Source: Garcia nutans (lineage: Eukaryota; Streptophyta; Magnoliopsida; Malpighiales; Euphorbiaceae). Taken from it: a DNA stretch of 64,000 nucleotides. Position 1 is the stretch's first letter, and every line of letters begins with the position of its first letter. The stretch is taken from NCBI GenBank assembly GCA_947685225.1, contig CANTUV010000033.1:53173001-53237000 (forward strand), given 5' to 3'. Under the pieces are notes generated by a model, which saw only the letters and a list, made by a program, of their open reading frames with translations, was not told the origin of the DNA and ran no database searches. Positions 39,302 through 50,406 of the stretch are shown here, in pieces. Made by a program: the position numbers and the translations under genes.

Positions 39302-40854
39302 AAATAATCTTCCAATGACCACATTGGGGAATTAAAAAAAAAATCTTTGGGCACTTATAGACACCATTAACAAGAATCTGACTCCTGAAGAAAATCTCCA
39401 CCCCAGGCAAAACGAGACAATCCAAAAGAAAATGCGATGGATGACCCACTGTAAAGCAAATCACAAATGCGCATGGAAATACCTACAAAAATCATGCTAG
39501 CGAATATGTCTAGAAATCATCATAAAAATTCTGAACTTGAGAAAGAAAAAAAGGGCTCAGTGTTTCTCCCCGAGAATTCAAAACGGAGGTCTACAACTCC
39601 AAACCTGGTAAACAACGGATAATCCTCCCCAATTGCAGAGAGATCGACTTTCAAAAGACGCGGAATGAGACAGAAAATAGCTCTTAACTAGAGAGATCCA
39701 CAAGATTGGAAAATTGCAGGATAAATGATAAAATAAAGAAAAAAAACCTCGATTCAATTGAAAGAAATGTTGATGAATCTCTGATCGATCCAGATACCAA
39801 CAGACGGCCACGGACCTCCGTATTGGCAAGACGTGCCAAAACTAAAAACGCACGAGACAAACACGAATTAATATAACAGTCAGTACTAAAAACAAAAATC
39901 AGAGTCCTTATATTACATAATCCCCAAATACAAAAAAATTTAGATTCAGATTTCAAATTATCGCCTAAAATGCGGTTAATTAACCTAACCATTACAAAAG
40001 TGAAAAGATCAGTAAAAGGAAGAACAAGGGTTTATTGTCTTGGGATCAGAGAAATGAAGGCGATTAATATCAGAAATATATCAATGCACAGAATACGAAA
40101 TCATAGTGAAACGGCAGAGCAAAACAGTGATTCAGATGCAGATCAGATTTTTGACCCCACTCCACCCCCAACCCCAACCCAAACCGAAAGCCCAAGTGTT
40201 CTTTTTATTATATGCTTCTTCTTTTTTTAAAAAAATCAACTAAATCTTAAATGATGAGAGGTATCAGCTTTTTGGTGGCTGGGTCATTTAGGACTCCATG
40301 ACCACGAAGATGAAGACGGAGGATATAGAGAGAGAGGGAAAGTGTTCTCTTTTTTTCTGAATTTGGGGAAAATAGAGGAGGAGAAAGGGTGGCCCACGCA
40401 AGAGAGAGGGCGGCGAGTGAGGGAGGAGCAGTGGCGGAGTCGGGCAAGAAGAGCGTGGAAATCGCTGGAGAGAGAGAGATTTGAGTGGTAAACCACAATT
40501 CTTGGCTTTGTCCAATCGTTAATGACTTCTCTTCTCGTCTTTGCCAGCTATGTTTGTCCACTCTCTTTAATTGCCTACTTTGTTTCTCTTTGTAAATTTT
40601 TTTCTTTTTTCTTTTTGATGAATTATTATTAAGTCATCCTAATTTATGATTAAAATAATTTAATGTCTCTATTTTTTTAAAAATATATATATTAATATAT
40701 ATTTCATAAAATAAGAGTAATTGAGTTAATGAAAATATAAATATACTTTATAAAAAATAAGAGTTAATATGATAATATTTAAAAACAGAACATTATCAAA
40801 TACAAAGAAAAAAAATTAAATACTGAATTATCTAATTTTTATTTTATTACAAAA
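39302..40854 (-). promoter_or_regulatory. Former leader and promoter region of the flippase pseudogene
   Basis: About 1.2 kb of mixed-composition sequence upstream of the former start codon; it contains GT/AG pairs compatible with leader introns (for example near 39480). A GC-richer block at 40230-40560 with GA/CT runs resembles a plant 5' leader or core promoter. The three overlapping minus-strand frames there (starting about 40496-40561) are judged non-coding: they are rich in Ser, Leu and Pro from CT repeats. Whether it still drives transcription cannot be told. Confidence 0.4.
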
Positions 40855-40871
40855 TATTAATACCCTTATTT
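40855..40871. repeat. LINE target-site duplication, 3'-side copy
   Basis: TATTAATACCCTTATTT, identical to 48933-48949 over 17 bases. It lies next to the poly-A end of the LINE, as expected for target-primed reverse transcription. Confidence 0.9.
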
Positions 40872-40915
40872 TTTTAAATTGGAGAACGCGCTCAATGCAT
40901 ATTATTAATATTTTG

Positions 40916-42535
40916 TTAAATAACATCATACAAGAAAAAAGGAAGGCATTCCCTCCATTCAAAGCAAGACATAGAATGAGCTGCTTGTGTAATAATATGA
41001 GCCGCCTGATTTACTGACCTCCTAATAAAATCATAATTAACCAAATGAAGCTCTTCCAAAAGAGTCATGCAATCTGAAACTATTAATGATAAATATGAAT
41101 AAGCCTCTTTATTAGAGTCTAATTTATTTATAAGAACCTGACAATATGTTTGAATTGTTATCGAAAAATAAGTAAGTCCCTTTAACCAGCTCAAAATCTC
41201 ATGAAAACATATCGTCTTACCAATATGTGGATCTGACATACCTGAATAAACAACTAACCTTCCAACACAACAAAGACCTTGTGAATTACGAATCAACATT
41301 CCACATCCAAAAGAGTCATTTTGTAATATTGCCACATCAACATTACAAATAAACGATCCGTTTATGGGTGCCTTCCAAACCGATTGATGTCTTCGATCCG
41401 TCACTTTATTGCGTTCAATTTTTGCTCATATCCATTCTTGTAAACTAGTTCTAGCACGATTCAAGACAAAATAGTGAGTTTGTCATTTATCATTCCATAG
41501 AATATCATTTCTACTAGTCCGAATACTCCACATAATCATAAAAGCTTCCTGTTTCTTTTCCATAGATTCATCCATTAGAATATTTGTAAGCCAATCATTA
41601 AAAGACACAACAGGTTGCCACCCAATATTATATAGTAACCAGACTGATTGTGCAAAATTACAATTATATAGCACATGGCCCATGGTTTCATCATCAAGAC
41701 CACACACCGGACAAATTGAATTATCCCTTACATGTCTGCTTTGGAGAGTTCTATTACATGGAAGAACATCTTGAATGGCCCGCCATACTAGAATAGATAC
41801 TTTCCCAGGAACTTTGACTTTCCATAGCTTGTCCCATGGAAAGATGATATTTTCATATCCATCCAAATTGATATCCACAACCACCTTATATCCTTCTTTA
41901 ACAGTATATATTATCCTACGATTTAAATTCCAAAATCATACATCTGTACGAACTCTATGGCTTGGAGGAATTTTTAAAATTTCCTGCACATCACGAGGGG
42001 TAAAATTCTGCTTTATAAACTGCACATTCCAATGCCCGTCAATGATAAGATCAGAAATTGAAGAAATGTTTAAAGAATCTTGAAATTCAATTTGAATATG
42101 TGGATTCACCCTATCAAGTAACCATGGATGTTTCAATATATTTGTAAATTTTCAGAACCAATTCTTCTACAACAACCATGTTGAATAATAAAACGGGATT
42201 GTAAAATACTTCTCCATACCTGACTTGGATTGTTACCAATTTTTGCCTCCAAAAAATGTTTCGTTGAAAAATATCTGGCTTTTAAACATGTAGCCGTTAG
42301 AGAACCCAGGCTTTGTAAGATTCGCCAACATTGCTTGGCCAGAAGAGCTAAATTAAGTTGCCGAATATCTCTATATCTCATTCCACCATTTATCTTTGGA
42401 ATTGTCATTCGCTTCCATCGCATCTACCTTATACTAGAACTATCCACATTATCATTACCCCAAAAGAACCCATTCATAAGAATCTCAATATCTTTAGAAA
42501 TGTTGACAGGTAGCAAGAAAAGCGACATAATGTAA
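40916..42535 (-). pseudogene. LINE ORF2 C-terminal part: zf-RVT and RNase H-like domain, broken
   Basis: Reads PKINGGMRYRDIRQLNLALL, the stretch that follows the polymerase in plant LINEs; then WKVKVPGKVSILVWRAIQDV and CPVCGLDDETMGHVLYNC (zf-RVT, C-x2-C...H...C); finally VWKAPINGSFICNVDVAI, an RNase H-like start, ending FFLYDVI and stop at 40916. Stops and frame changes at about 42420, 42130, 41890 and 41410 break it into four pieces. Confidence 0.88.
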
Positions 42536-42570
42536 TTCGGCATTGCTTGCGGCACTGTTCGCAGTAAAAA

Positions 42571-45247
42571 TGTAATATTTCGATTTTTAATGTACTTTGG
42601 AATAATAGTTATGAGAGAGTATATTGGTAAAATAGGTAAAGAAAGTATAATAAGATATATATGTGTATGAAGGATGTTATATATATATATATTATGTATT
42701 TGTAATATAAGAAAAATATAAATTCAATATATAAGACATATACATTTTTTTTATAAGACATATACATATATCAACATATACACCACATATACATGATGCA
42801 TACATTGGTGTAGAAAAAGTTAATTTTAAATAATTAATTAATAATAATAATGATAATAATGCAAGAGAAAGAAGAAATGAAAGTCAAAAGAATAAAAAAT
42901 ATTATTGGTGAAAAAATTTAGGTGGAAAATAATTATATTATTATATATATATATAAGATAAGAATGGAAATTTAAAGAGAGTTTTCTTTCTTTCTTCTTC
43001 TTCTTCTTCCTCTTTGAACGTGAGAATTGAGAGAGAGAGAGAAGAGTTTGATTTTATTCATATACACACCAAATTCATAAGAGTTTTAAGAGATTTGAAG
43101 GTAGATATTGAAAATTTGACAAAGAATTCAAGCAAGTGCACTTTTTCTTGAGCTGATTTTTTTTATAGATTTTGAGTATATATGTGATATGGTTAGTGAG
43201 AGAAAGTAGTGATTAATTGAATAATATGATGATAATGAAATATTGAAGCATATATATATATATGTCAAATTGATGCTTAGATGATGAAAATATGATTATT
43301 TGTGAGAGATGATGATAGATAGTGAAATTGAGGAAAAGGTGATAAGGAAAAGAGTAAAGGTTTTATATAAATGAGTTGAGAATTGAGTAAATTGATATAT
43401 GGATGATTGTATGAATGAATTATATGATGATTATTATTATGATTTTGTGTTTAGGCTAAGGGGGATCAAGAGAAGAAGAGTAAGCTTGGATTAACTAATG
43501 TTTGTACATATAATTTATTTGGTTTGTACACATAATTTACTTGATTTGTATATATGATCTTAAGTAAGTATATACTTGGATCATGCTTTTGTTTTTGGTT
43601 CGCATTGTTCTAAGTTGTTAGATGTGTGTTTTGTTGTTGAAAATGGTGTAAAAGAGTGATTATGGGATGTCATGGGCATGGCCATGCAGGACCATGGCGG
43701 TGAAATTGGACGAGGGGCTGTTTCATATGAAAACGGTGAAGAAACATAAGTGAAATGAATGTCACGGGCGTGGCCTTTGGATGTCACAACCGTGGGGGTC
43801 TTTAATAGTAATTTATAGCTTCATTTCACATTCCCCGGGCATGGCTATTGGATGCCACGGCCGTGGGGTTGCTTTATTGATGTTGGTTGCTATATTTTAC
43901 ACTATACGGGCATGGTAAATGGCTTGCATAGCTATGTCTTTATATATATTGAATTGAAAATGTATATGTGATTATAAAGTGAATAATTATGATAAAATAT
44001 GTTGATTATGCAAAATGTTGGTATGTTGATGAGTCATATGGTGAGTGTAGTTCATGCTTACAGGATGAAAATATGAAATGGGAAATGTGGTTTCTTGTGT
44101 ATACATTAAATATATTATGTAAAGCCATTGGTGATGGCTAGATTGTATAAATGTGATATTATGATTATCTCACTGTGAAAATATTTTTGAGGTGAAAAGA
44201 CCGAGTTATAAGCCTCAAAAACAAGTTCTTGAAGCTGGGCTGGGTGAAAAGATCAGGTCGTAAGCCCATGCCTAGTTGGACTGATATATTGATATTTTGC
44301 CTTCGGGGCTAGACATATGATGTAATTATGAACCAAAACAGTAACTCTAAGAATTGAATGATGTATTAGTTGTTTTAGGCTTATGTTTGTGTTTGTTTTT
44401 ATGTGAATTATAAATTGTGAAATAATTGAACAATATATATTAAGATATAATATTATGAAATATATGATGGTGATCATGGAATGATATGATCACAATATAT
44501 ATGTAAATTACTGAAAAAAAATGTGGCTTAAGAAAATATGCTAAATGATGAGAAATGAATTGTTGAAAGACTTGAGCAGAGCTAAGTCTTGATATTAAAA
44601 ATAAGATTATGGAAATATAATGTGATGTGTAATATGTATATGGGTGTGAGAATTGTGTGTGTCGTTTCATAGATATTATGATAAGCCATCGAATTGTGGT
44701 TTATGTTAAAGATATATATAAATTATGAAATTAGTGAAAATATATGAAAAATGCATTAAAAATGAGAAACATGATAAGAATATGATGATAAATGATGTTA
44801 GTGATGTGAGCATGATTTTTTGTAATGTATGTATATGCTATTTATTAGTACCACTAAGCTTTCGAGCTTAGCGCGGTTGTGTAAATCACACAGGTGAGTA
44901 GATGGTTGATCTAAGACTCAAACAATTGTGCCACGAGAAGAGTAAGAGTATTTCGAGACCAATTAGAAGGTAGTGCATACATGTACAATTTTATTATGTT
45001 ATATTTTGATAAAAATATATAAGTACATAAGTGAATTTCAAAAAAGACAATTTAATTTATACATATGTAATATAATAAAAAGTATAATGGTTTTGTAAAT
45101 ATTCTTTTATTAAAAATACATAATTGATATGGAACTAATGTAAGAGATTTAAACAATACTGAAACGTGACATCCTGATATTTTATATACACATTGTATGT
45201 ATACAGGGTATATGTACAATACTTATATAGAGTATATGAGTGTTACA
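42571..45247 (+). mobile_element. Solo LTR (2,677 bp, Tekay/Del-like) nested in the LINE
   Basis: Begins TGTAATATTTCG and ends GAGTGTTACA, so the termini mirror each other (TGTAA...TTACA). AAAAA occurs on both sides (42566-42570 and 45248-45252) as a 5-bp target duplication, though in an A-rich site this is weaker than usual. Inside are three related segments of the type GTCACGGGCGTGGCC at about 43670, 43762 and 43833, and GAGCTTAGCG with CACACAGGTGAG near the right end; both are features I associate with long LTRs of Ty3/gypsy Tekay/Del elements. No polymerase or second LTR is present. The LINE frame resumes on the other side (PQAMPNYIMSLFLLPVN). Confidence 0.85.
43660..43880. repeat. Three diverged copies of a CATGG/CGTGG segment inside the solo LTR
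   Basis: Segments around 43670-43700, 43760-43800 and 43832-43872 share the pattern GTCACGGGCGTGGCC ... GGATGTCACAACCGTGGGG, each an imperfect inverted repeat. The first copy has many C-to-T and G-to-A changes. They are islands of higher GC in otherwise AT-rich DNA. Confidence 0.65.
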
Positions 45248-45410
45248 AAAAATCTTTTTCGGCTTTTAATAACATTTTCATTTTCCATCCCTGCAACTTC
45301 AATGTAATCTTCTCCACCACATAACTAAAGACCTGCTTCTTATCTCTTCCAATTTTCGAGGGCATACCCAAATAGGTTCCATGATTCTGTACCTCACATA
45401 CACCTAAGGC

Positions 45411-46174
45411 TTAGCATACAACAAGAAGAGCAGAAACTTTCGTATTTGGTATGAAAGAGACTCTTAATTTTTGTAGATTTATTTTTTGTCCAGAAGTTGT
45501 CTCATATAGATTTAAACAATACCTCAATTGAGTTGCTTCTTCAACTGTGGCCCTAACAAAAAATAATGCATCGTCAGCAAAAAATAAATGTGAAACCATT
45601 GGAGCACCTCGAGCTACTTTCGCACTATGAATCCGCCCTTGGACCTGAAATTTTGATAGAATTGCTGATAAACCTTCGACACATAAAATGAATAAATAAG
45701 GTGAGAGCGGGTCACCATGTCGTAATCCCCTTTTTGGAATGAGTGGTCCATATTCTTCGGTTCCCTTTACAAAAAAATAATTCACAGTTGAGATAACCGC
45801 CAACATCTGTTGTACCCATTTTTTTTTGCAAAACCCATATTTATCAGCAAATATCCTCATTCGACCCGATCATAAGCTTTGCTCATATTGGTCTTCAATG
45901 CTAAACTGTCTGATTAACCCCGAGTCTTCCTTTTAAGAGTATGAAATAGTTCATAGCCCACAATAATATTATTTGTAATTAAATGATTAGAAATAAAAGC
46001 ACTCCGAGATTGTGAAATCACCTGCAGGAGTACATTTTTTAATCTATTAGCAAGAGTTTTACAGACAATGCAATCAACAACATTGCTTAATGATATTGCC
46101 CGTAAATCTCCAATCACCTCAGGGGTCTTCTTCTTTGGTATTAAGATTATATTTGTTCTGTTCAAACCAGGCAT
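45411..46174 (-). pseudogene. LINE reverse transcriptase core
   Basis: Two fragments in series. The first (46174-45914) has NIILIPKKKTPEVIGDLRAI, SLSNVVDCIVCKTLANRLK and QSAFIS-like QSRSAFISNHLITNNII. The second (45860-45411) has GLRHGDPLSPYLFILCVEGL and the polymerase motif FADDALFF. A frameshift at about 45900 separates them. The order and motifs fit an L1-clade polymerase. Confidence 0.9.
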
Positions 46175-46899
46175 TTATTTATTGCTATTAAGGCACTTCA
46201 AACATGCTTCCACTGCCTCCTTCTTCACTATACTCCAATATGTCTGAAAAAAAACCAGGATTTAATCCATCAGGTCCAAGTGATTTGTCAGGATGCATAG
46301 AGAAAAGAGCTTAACGTATATCATCTTCTGTATATGGCTGCTAAAGAAATTCATTTTGTTCCATAGTAATCTTTTTACCAACATGATGTAGAATTTGATT
46401 AGGATCTCCTGCACATGATGTAAAAAGATTTTTATAGAAAGTCAAAATCGAAGTAGCCAAACCTGTTTCCCATGTCTTCCATATACCACTAGAATCTTTC
46501 AACCTTATGATATAATTTTTCTGTTGTCTATGGGATGTCATAACATGAAAATATTTTGAATTACAATCACTTGCCTTTAACTAATGTTGCTTGGACCTTT
46601 GTTTTCAGTATAACTCATTTTGCAATAGAAGCTCACTATATTATTTCTTAACTGATTTCAACTCGTCCCTATTATAGTATTGATTCCATACGTAGAAAAC
46701 ATAACCTTTGCTTTACTTCTGCTAACTTTTGCTTGTAATCTCCATGATGAGAACGAGCCCACTTATCAAGATGTTTTGCACAAGACAAATTTTTGTCCTG
46801 TAGTGAAACAAAATTACCTTGAGTCCATCCCTGTTGCACCATAACCCGATAATCAGCTTCAGAATTCCATACATTCTCAAAACAAAATCTCTTCTAAAT

Positions 46900-47660
46900 A
46901 TATCTTTTCAACTCGACACCTAAGGCTAAAACAAGTGGAAGATGATCTGAACTATCCGTTTTTAAAACATGCACTTTCGCTGTTGGAAATAGGAAGTTCC
47001 AATCCGAACTCACCACTGCTCTATCCAGCCTTTTCCGAGTTAAATGTTCATTCTCTCTTCCATTGTCCTAAGTGAATCGAGGACCTTCGTAACCCAAGTC
47101 TTTTAACTGATAATCTATATGTGTTTGCTTAAAGCCATCAAGTAGCCATATTGGATGATTAGAATGTCCTTGTTTCTTCGTGACAAATAGAATATCATTA
47201 AAATCTCCGATTACACATCAGAGCAGTGCCAATTTATAGTGGATTGATCGAAGTAAATTCCAACACATACTTCTATTTGCTCTATCTGAAAACCCATAAA
47301 AACCTGTTAATCTCTATTGCCTCATTCTTTCTATTGTCACTTGCACATCAATGTGATGTTCGAGTAACTTATTAATGAAGCTCCACTTGCCTCCTTCTTA
47401 AACAATGCAATACCTCATGCCAACCCTACTGGATCCACGGCGAAAGCTCCCATAAAGCCCAATGTTTTCTTTATTTCAAATATTTTTTATTTTTTATTTT
47501 TATCATGATTAAAAAAACAAATTTGGGTTTCTTAGTGGATACAAAATCCTTCAATGCTCGAACTGTCTGTTGGTTCCCAAGCCCCCGACAATTCCAACTA
47601 ACTGTACTCAAAGCTCTTGACGGGCTTGGAAATCAAAACCCGCACCATATTCATTTTTTG
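46900..47660 (-). pseudogene. LINE endonuclease region, heavily decayed
   Basis: Several stops, but the minus strand still reads the end of an exonuclease-endonuclease-phosphatase fold: NGRENEHLTRKRLDRAVVSS, then a block ending TDSSDHLPLVLAL, in which SDH is the catalytic end motif of LINE endonucleases. Upstream, WEPTDSS matches the typical N-terminal NCRGLG-type region only weakly. Confidence 0.75.
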
Positions 47661-47865
47661 AGAATACTTTATTAGTTTCAGGAACTACATCATCTGCCAT
47701 CTCATCCTCACAAATTGCCACCTCATCAGCTACTCTTTTTCTCTTTAGGTCCCCTACAAAAATAGAGTCCACCTCACCAGTCGAAAACTGTTAAGTATTT
47801 AGTTGCGTACCATGCACATTCTCATCATGTGGTGTATCCCTTCCTATATTCAAGGGAGTAGCATT

Positions 47866-48786
47866 TCAAATTTGAAATTGGCTAGCGCCTGTTACCTTAT
47901 CTTGATAAGCACTACTATCACCTTGCGTTGGATAATCATCATCGATAACCAGATGTTTGCCATATTCAGAGAAGAAGTCTTTTCCCAACCGTAACCACCG
48001 TTTACCAACAAGACTATTTTTCCTTGGCCCTGCTCTCAACCAAGGACCATATGGATACTTTTCCTTTGGTATCTTAGGTAGATCATATAGCACACGATAA
48101 TGGCGATATGTATGACCGATAATACCACAAAAAAAAAAGCAAAATGTATTGATCTTTTCATAAGAGAAATCCAAAGTGGCTGATTCCTTTGGTCTTTTGA
48201 TTACCAGCTGCCGTTTGAGCGGTTTGCACACATCCATAGATACTCTAATACGCATGAAGTCCTGCCAAACTTTAGAGAAATTTCTCAGATCATAATCAAT
48301 AAATTCACCAATGTAGTTACCTGCGTCCCTTGTTACTCTCTCCGACATAAAACCACCTAGGATATTTAAGATTTGAACCCACAGATCAAGTTGAAAGAGC
48401 TCAACTTTCCTAGGATTTTCAGTAGGTTATAAAACACGTAACAAAAGAGGCACTTGTTGATAATTCCAGACACTCTCATTAATCACCTTCTTTACATCAA
48501 GCCAATGAAAAAACTGATAAATATAAACATTATTTCCCAGTTCTTTGATCATAACACCCTTCACTGGTCGCCATATACTTGCAATAATATATTTAAAAAT
48601 GGAGAAAATAATTATCTTCTCCGTTAATAATCGACCAACAACTTTATTTTGCCCGTCATTATCAACCTCATCCACCTCCGCCGCCGACTCATCATCCACA
48701 TATTCAATCACTCCTTCGGTGTCTCCAACATTTAAACGTTCATAAACCTCCTTAATAAGACGATCTTCTTCTGTCACATCAGCCAT
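47866..48786 (-). pseudogene. LINE ORF1-like protein (DUF4283, CCHC-type knuckle), broken
   Basis: Starts MADVTEEDRLIKEVYERLNV at 48786 and runs to a stop near 48427. The reading continues from 48348 through RVSMDVCKPLKRQLVIKRP to a knuckle CFFFCGIIGHTYRHY in which the expected last Cys is Tyr, then LRAGPRKNSLVG. This is the usual arrangement of plant L1 ORF1: an RNA-binding DUF4283 region followed by a zinc knuckle. At least one frame break separates the two halves. Confidence 0.85.
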
Positions 48787-48932
48787 GAATAAAACTTAGA
48801 ATAAACTTAGAGAATAGAATAGAAAGAAAGATAAAGAAAATAAGACTTGGAGAGAAAGACTTGTTATGAAAATAATAGAGAGAGAATTCTCGACATAGAG
48901 AAAGTTTTTTACTTTTTAGCTTTCTTGTGGTT

Positions 48933-48949
48933 TATTAATACCCTTATTT
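48933..48949. repeat. LINE target-site duplication, 5'-side copy
   Basis: TATTAATACCCTTATTT, identical to 40855-40871. It marks the 5' end of the LINE, some 145 bases upstream of the ORF1 start codon. Confidence 0.9.
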
Positions 48950-49752
48950 ATACCACAGATTGAATCAAATTAATTTTCTAATGAAACACAATTGAGGATT
49001 GCAAAATATATCAACATGCTACCATCTAAAAAAAAAATCCATATTACAAAATTGTTGCGAATCAAATGTAAATTATATGAAGATAAGTGTAGAACCATCA
49101 CTGCCTTCTCCATACGATAAAAAAATCTGGTATGTTGCTTTCGTGCCATGGCTTTGTGTTTCCAAATTTTTTCATTTTCTATTTAAACTGAAACCAAATT
49201 TTGGATTGTTCCTTTCAGTCTTTCACCTTTTATTTATTTAAAATACGTGGTAACATGAATTCCTGAAGTACCCTTATCTGCTTGGTAAAAGCAGTAGCAA
49301 TCCAATGTGTAAAGTCAATTCTTCGTCTGAAACTGATATTGATTTAGCATCTTCACCCTTTTTCTTCCCTTTTTAACCGTCGATCTGTACGCTTCACCTC
49401 TTGTTGTTTTTGCCTTTCTGATTTCTGAGGTTGCTTTGTTTCTTCTTCACTATAATTCATTTTATTCTTTTCGGTTTTGTTTGGTTGGGTTAATTACTCA
49501 TAATGTATTCTTACGCACACACATACATACAGGTTTGAAAGGGGACATGTGAACATGTTCTTGTTTTATGCTAAAGAAAAGCCAATTCTGAGTAAGTAAA
49601 ACAGTATTATGAGTAAGTAAAACAGTTAATGTTATTGTTTCAACTTTGTACTTGTCCAAACACTAATTTTATTTTTACACTTGTTTTCCTCGCTGTCCTT
49701 TTTTTTGTTCTTTTTAGCAATTTTACTCCAATTATATATGTTATTACACATT

Positions 49753-49783
<31 letters not shown>

Positions 49784-50406
49784 GTATACACACTCTACTA
49801 ATTTAAATATTATTTCAAATGAGACATCTCACACGGTTAGACATTAAGCTTGGGACTTGAAGATGCACAAAATGCGAAAATTCATCAAAACTGGGCCTAT
49901 AAAATGGCCCACAGGAAACGTAAAGTAGAATGAGAAAGAAATAGGCACAGGCCCATAACCCATTTAAGGCACAAATATAAAGTTGTAGCTGCAACAGCAT
50001 CATTAACCGTCAATCCTTAAACCTGGCAAATATAAACCCTTCGATCAAAACTTAATTTCCACCTAGACTTATCTTCGCCATGAATCCGTTGCCACTCTAT
50101 AGAACAATAAGCAGGGGCAGGGCAACACCTAAGACAGATACAAACAGTGCTTCAGGGGAAGGAGAAAGAGAAAGAGAAAAACGTCTCTCTTACTCGTCGT
50201 TGGGGTCAACATATCAAAATCGCTCTGGTAACTTCCAATTTCTTTCATCCGTCACAAAGATCTATGTCAGATCTCTTCGTTTTTATTTGCCTCTGTTTTT
50301 TTTATTATCTTTTTTTATTTCGTGGTCACCTACCTACCGTTCAATTTTATGATGATTTTTTTTTGTTCAGGCAGATTTTTTTTGGAGCATTGGGATCTGA
50401 AAATTG
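48950..50406 (+). promoter_or_regulatory. Spacer, promoter and 5' leader of the TFIIS gene
   Basis: The right part (about 50040-50406) is the probable leader: pyrimidine-rich, with GA runs and an upstream frame at 50080-50352 that would encode a 90-residue basic peptide (starting MNPLPLYRT). If transcription starts upstream of 50080, that frame could dampen translation of TFIIS. An AT microsatellite lies at about 49760-49783. No TATA box was fixed. Confidence 0.4.

Larger units (their letters stand above)
40872..48932 (-). mobile_element. LINE (L1 type), full length but decayed, split by a solo LTR
   Basis: A 17-bp target duplication, TATTAATACCCTTATTT, flanks it exactly at 40855-40871 and 48933-48949, with a short T run (minus-strand poly-A) at the left end, so the 5' end is at 48932. 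Taking out the nested LTR and one copy of its duplication leaves about 5.4 kb, the usual length of plant L1 elements. Order on the minus strand: ORF1-like protein (DUF4283 and CCHC-type knuckle), endonuclease, reverse transcriptase with FADD, cysteine-rich zf-RVT, RNase H-like domain. Several stops and frameshifts interrupt ORF2, mostly in the endonuclease part, so it is inactive. Confidence 0.93.

Noticed and set aside
40247..40561. Three overlapping minus-strand frames rich in Ser, Leu and Pro
   Set aside because: Composition comes from CT-rich leader repeats; none continues into another exon or matches a family.
44253..44670. Minus-strand frames inside the LTR in the LINE
   Set aside because: Ile/Tyr/His-rich noise within LTR sequence, opposite to the LTR's likely direction.
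42571..45247. Considered an intact LTR retrotransposon or a gene in the LINE gap
   Set aside because: No polymerase, gag or primer-binding site and no second copy of the ends; it behaves as a single LTR.
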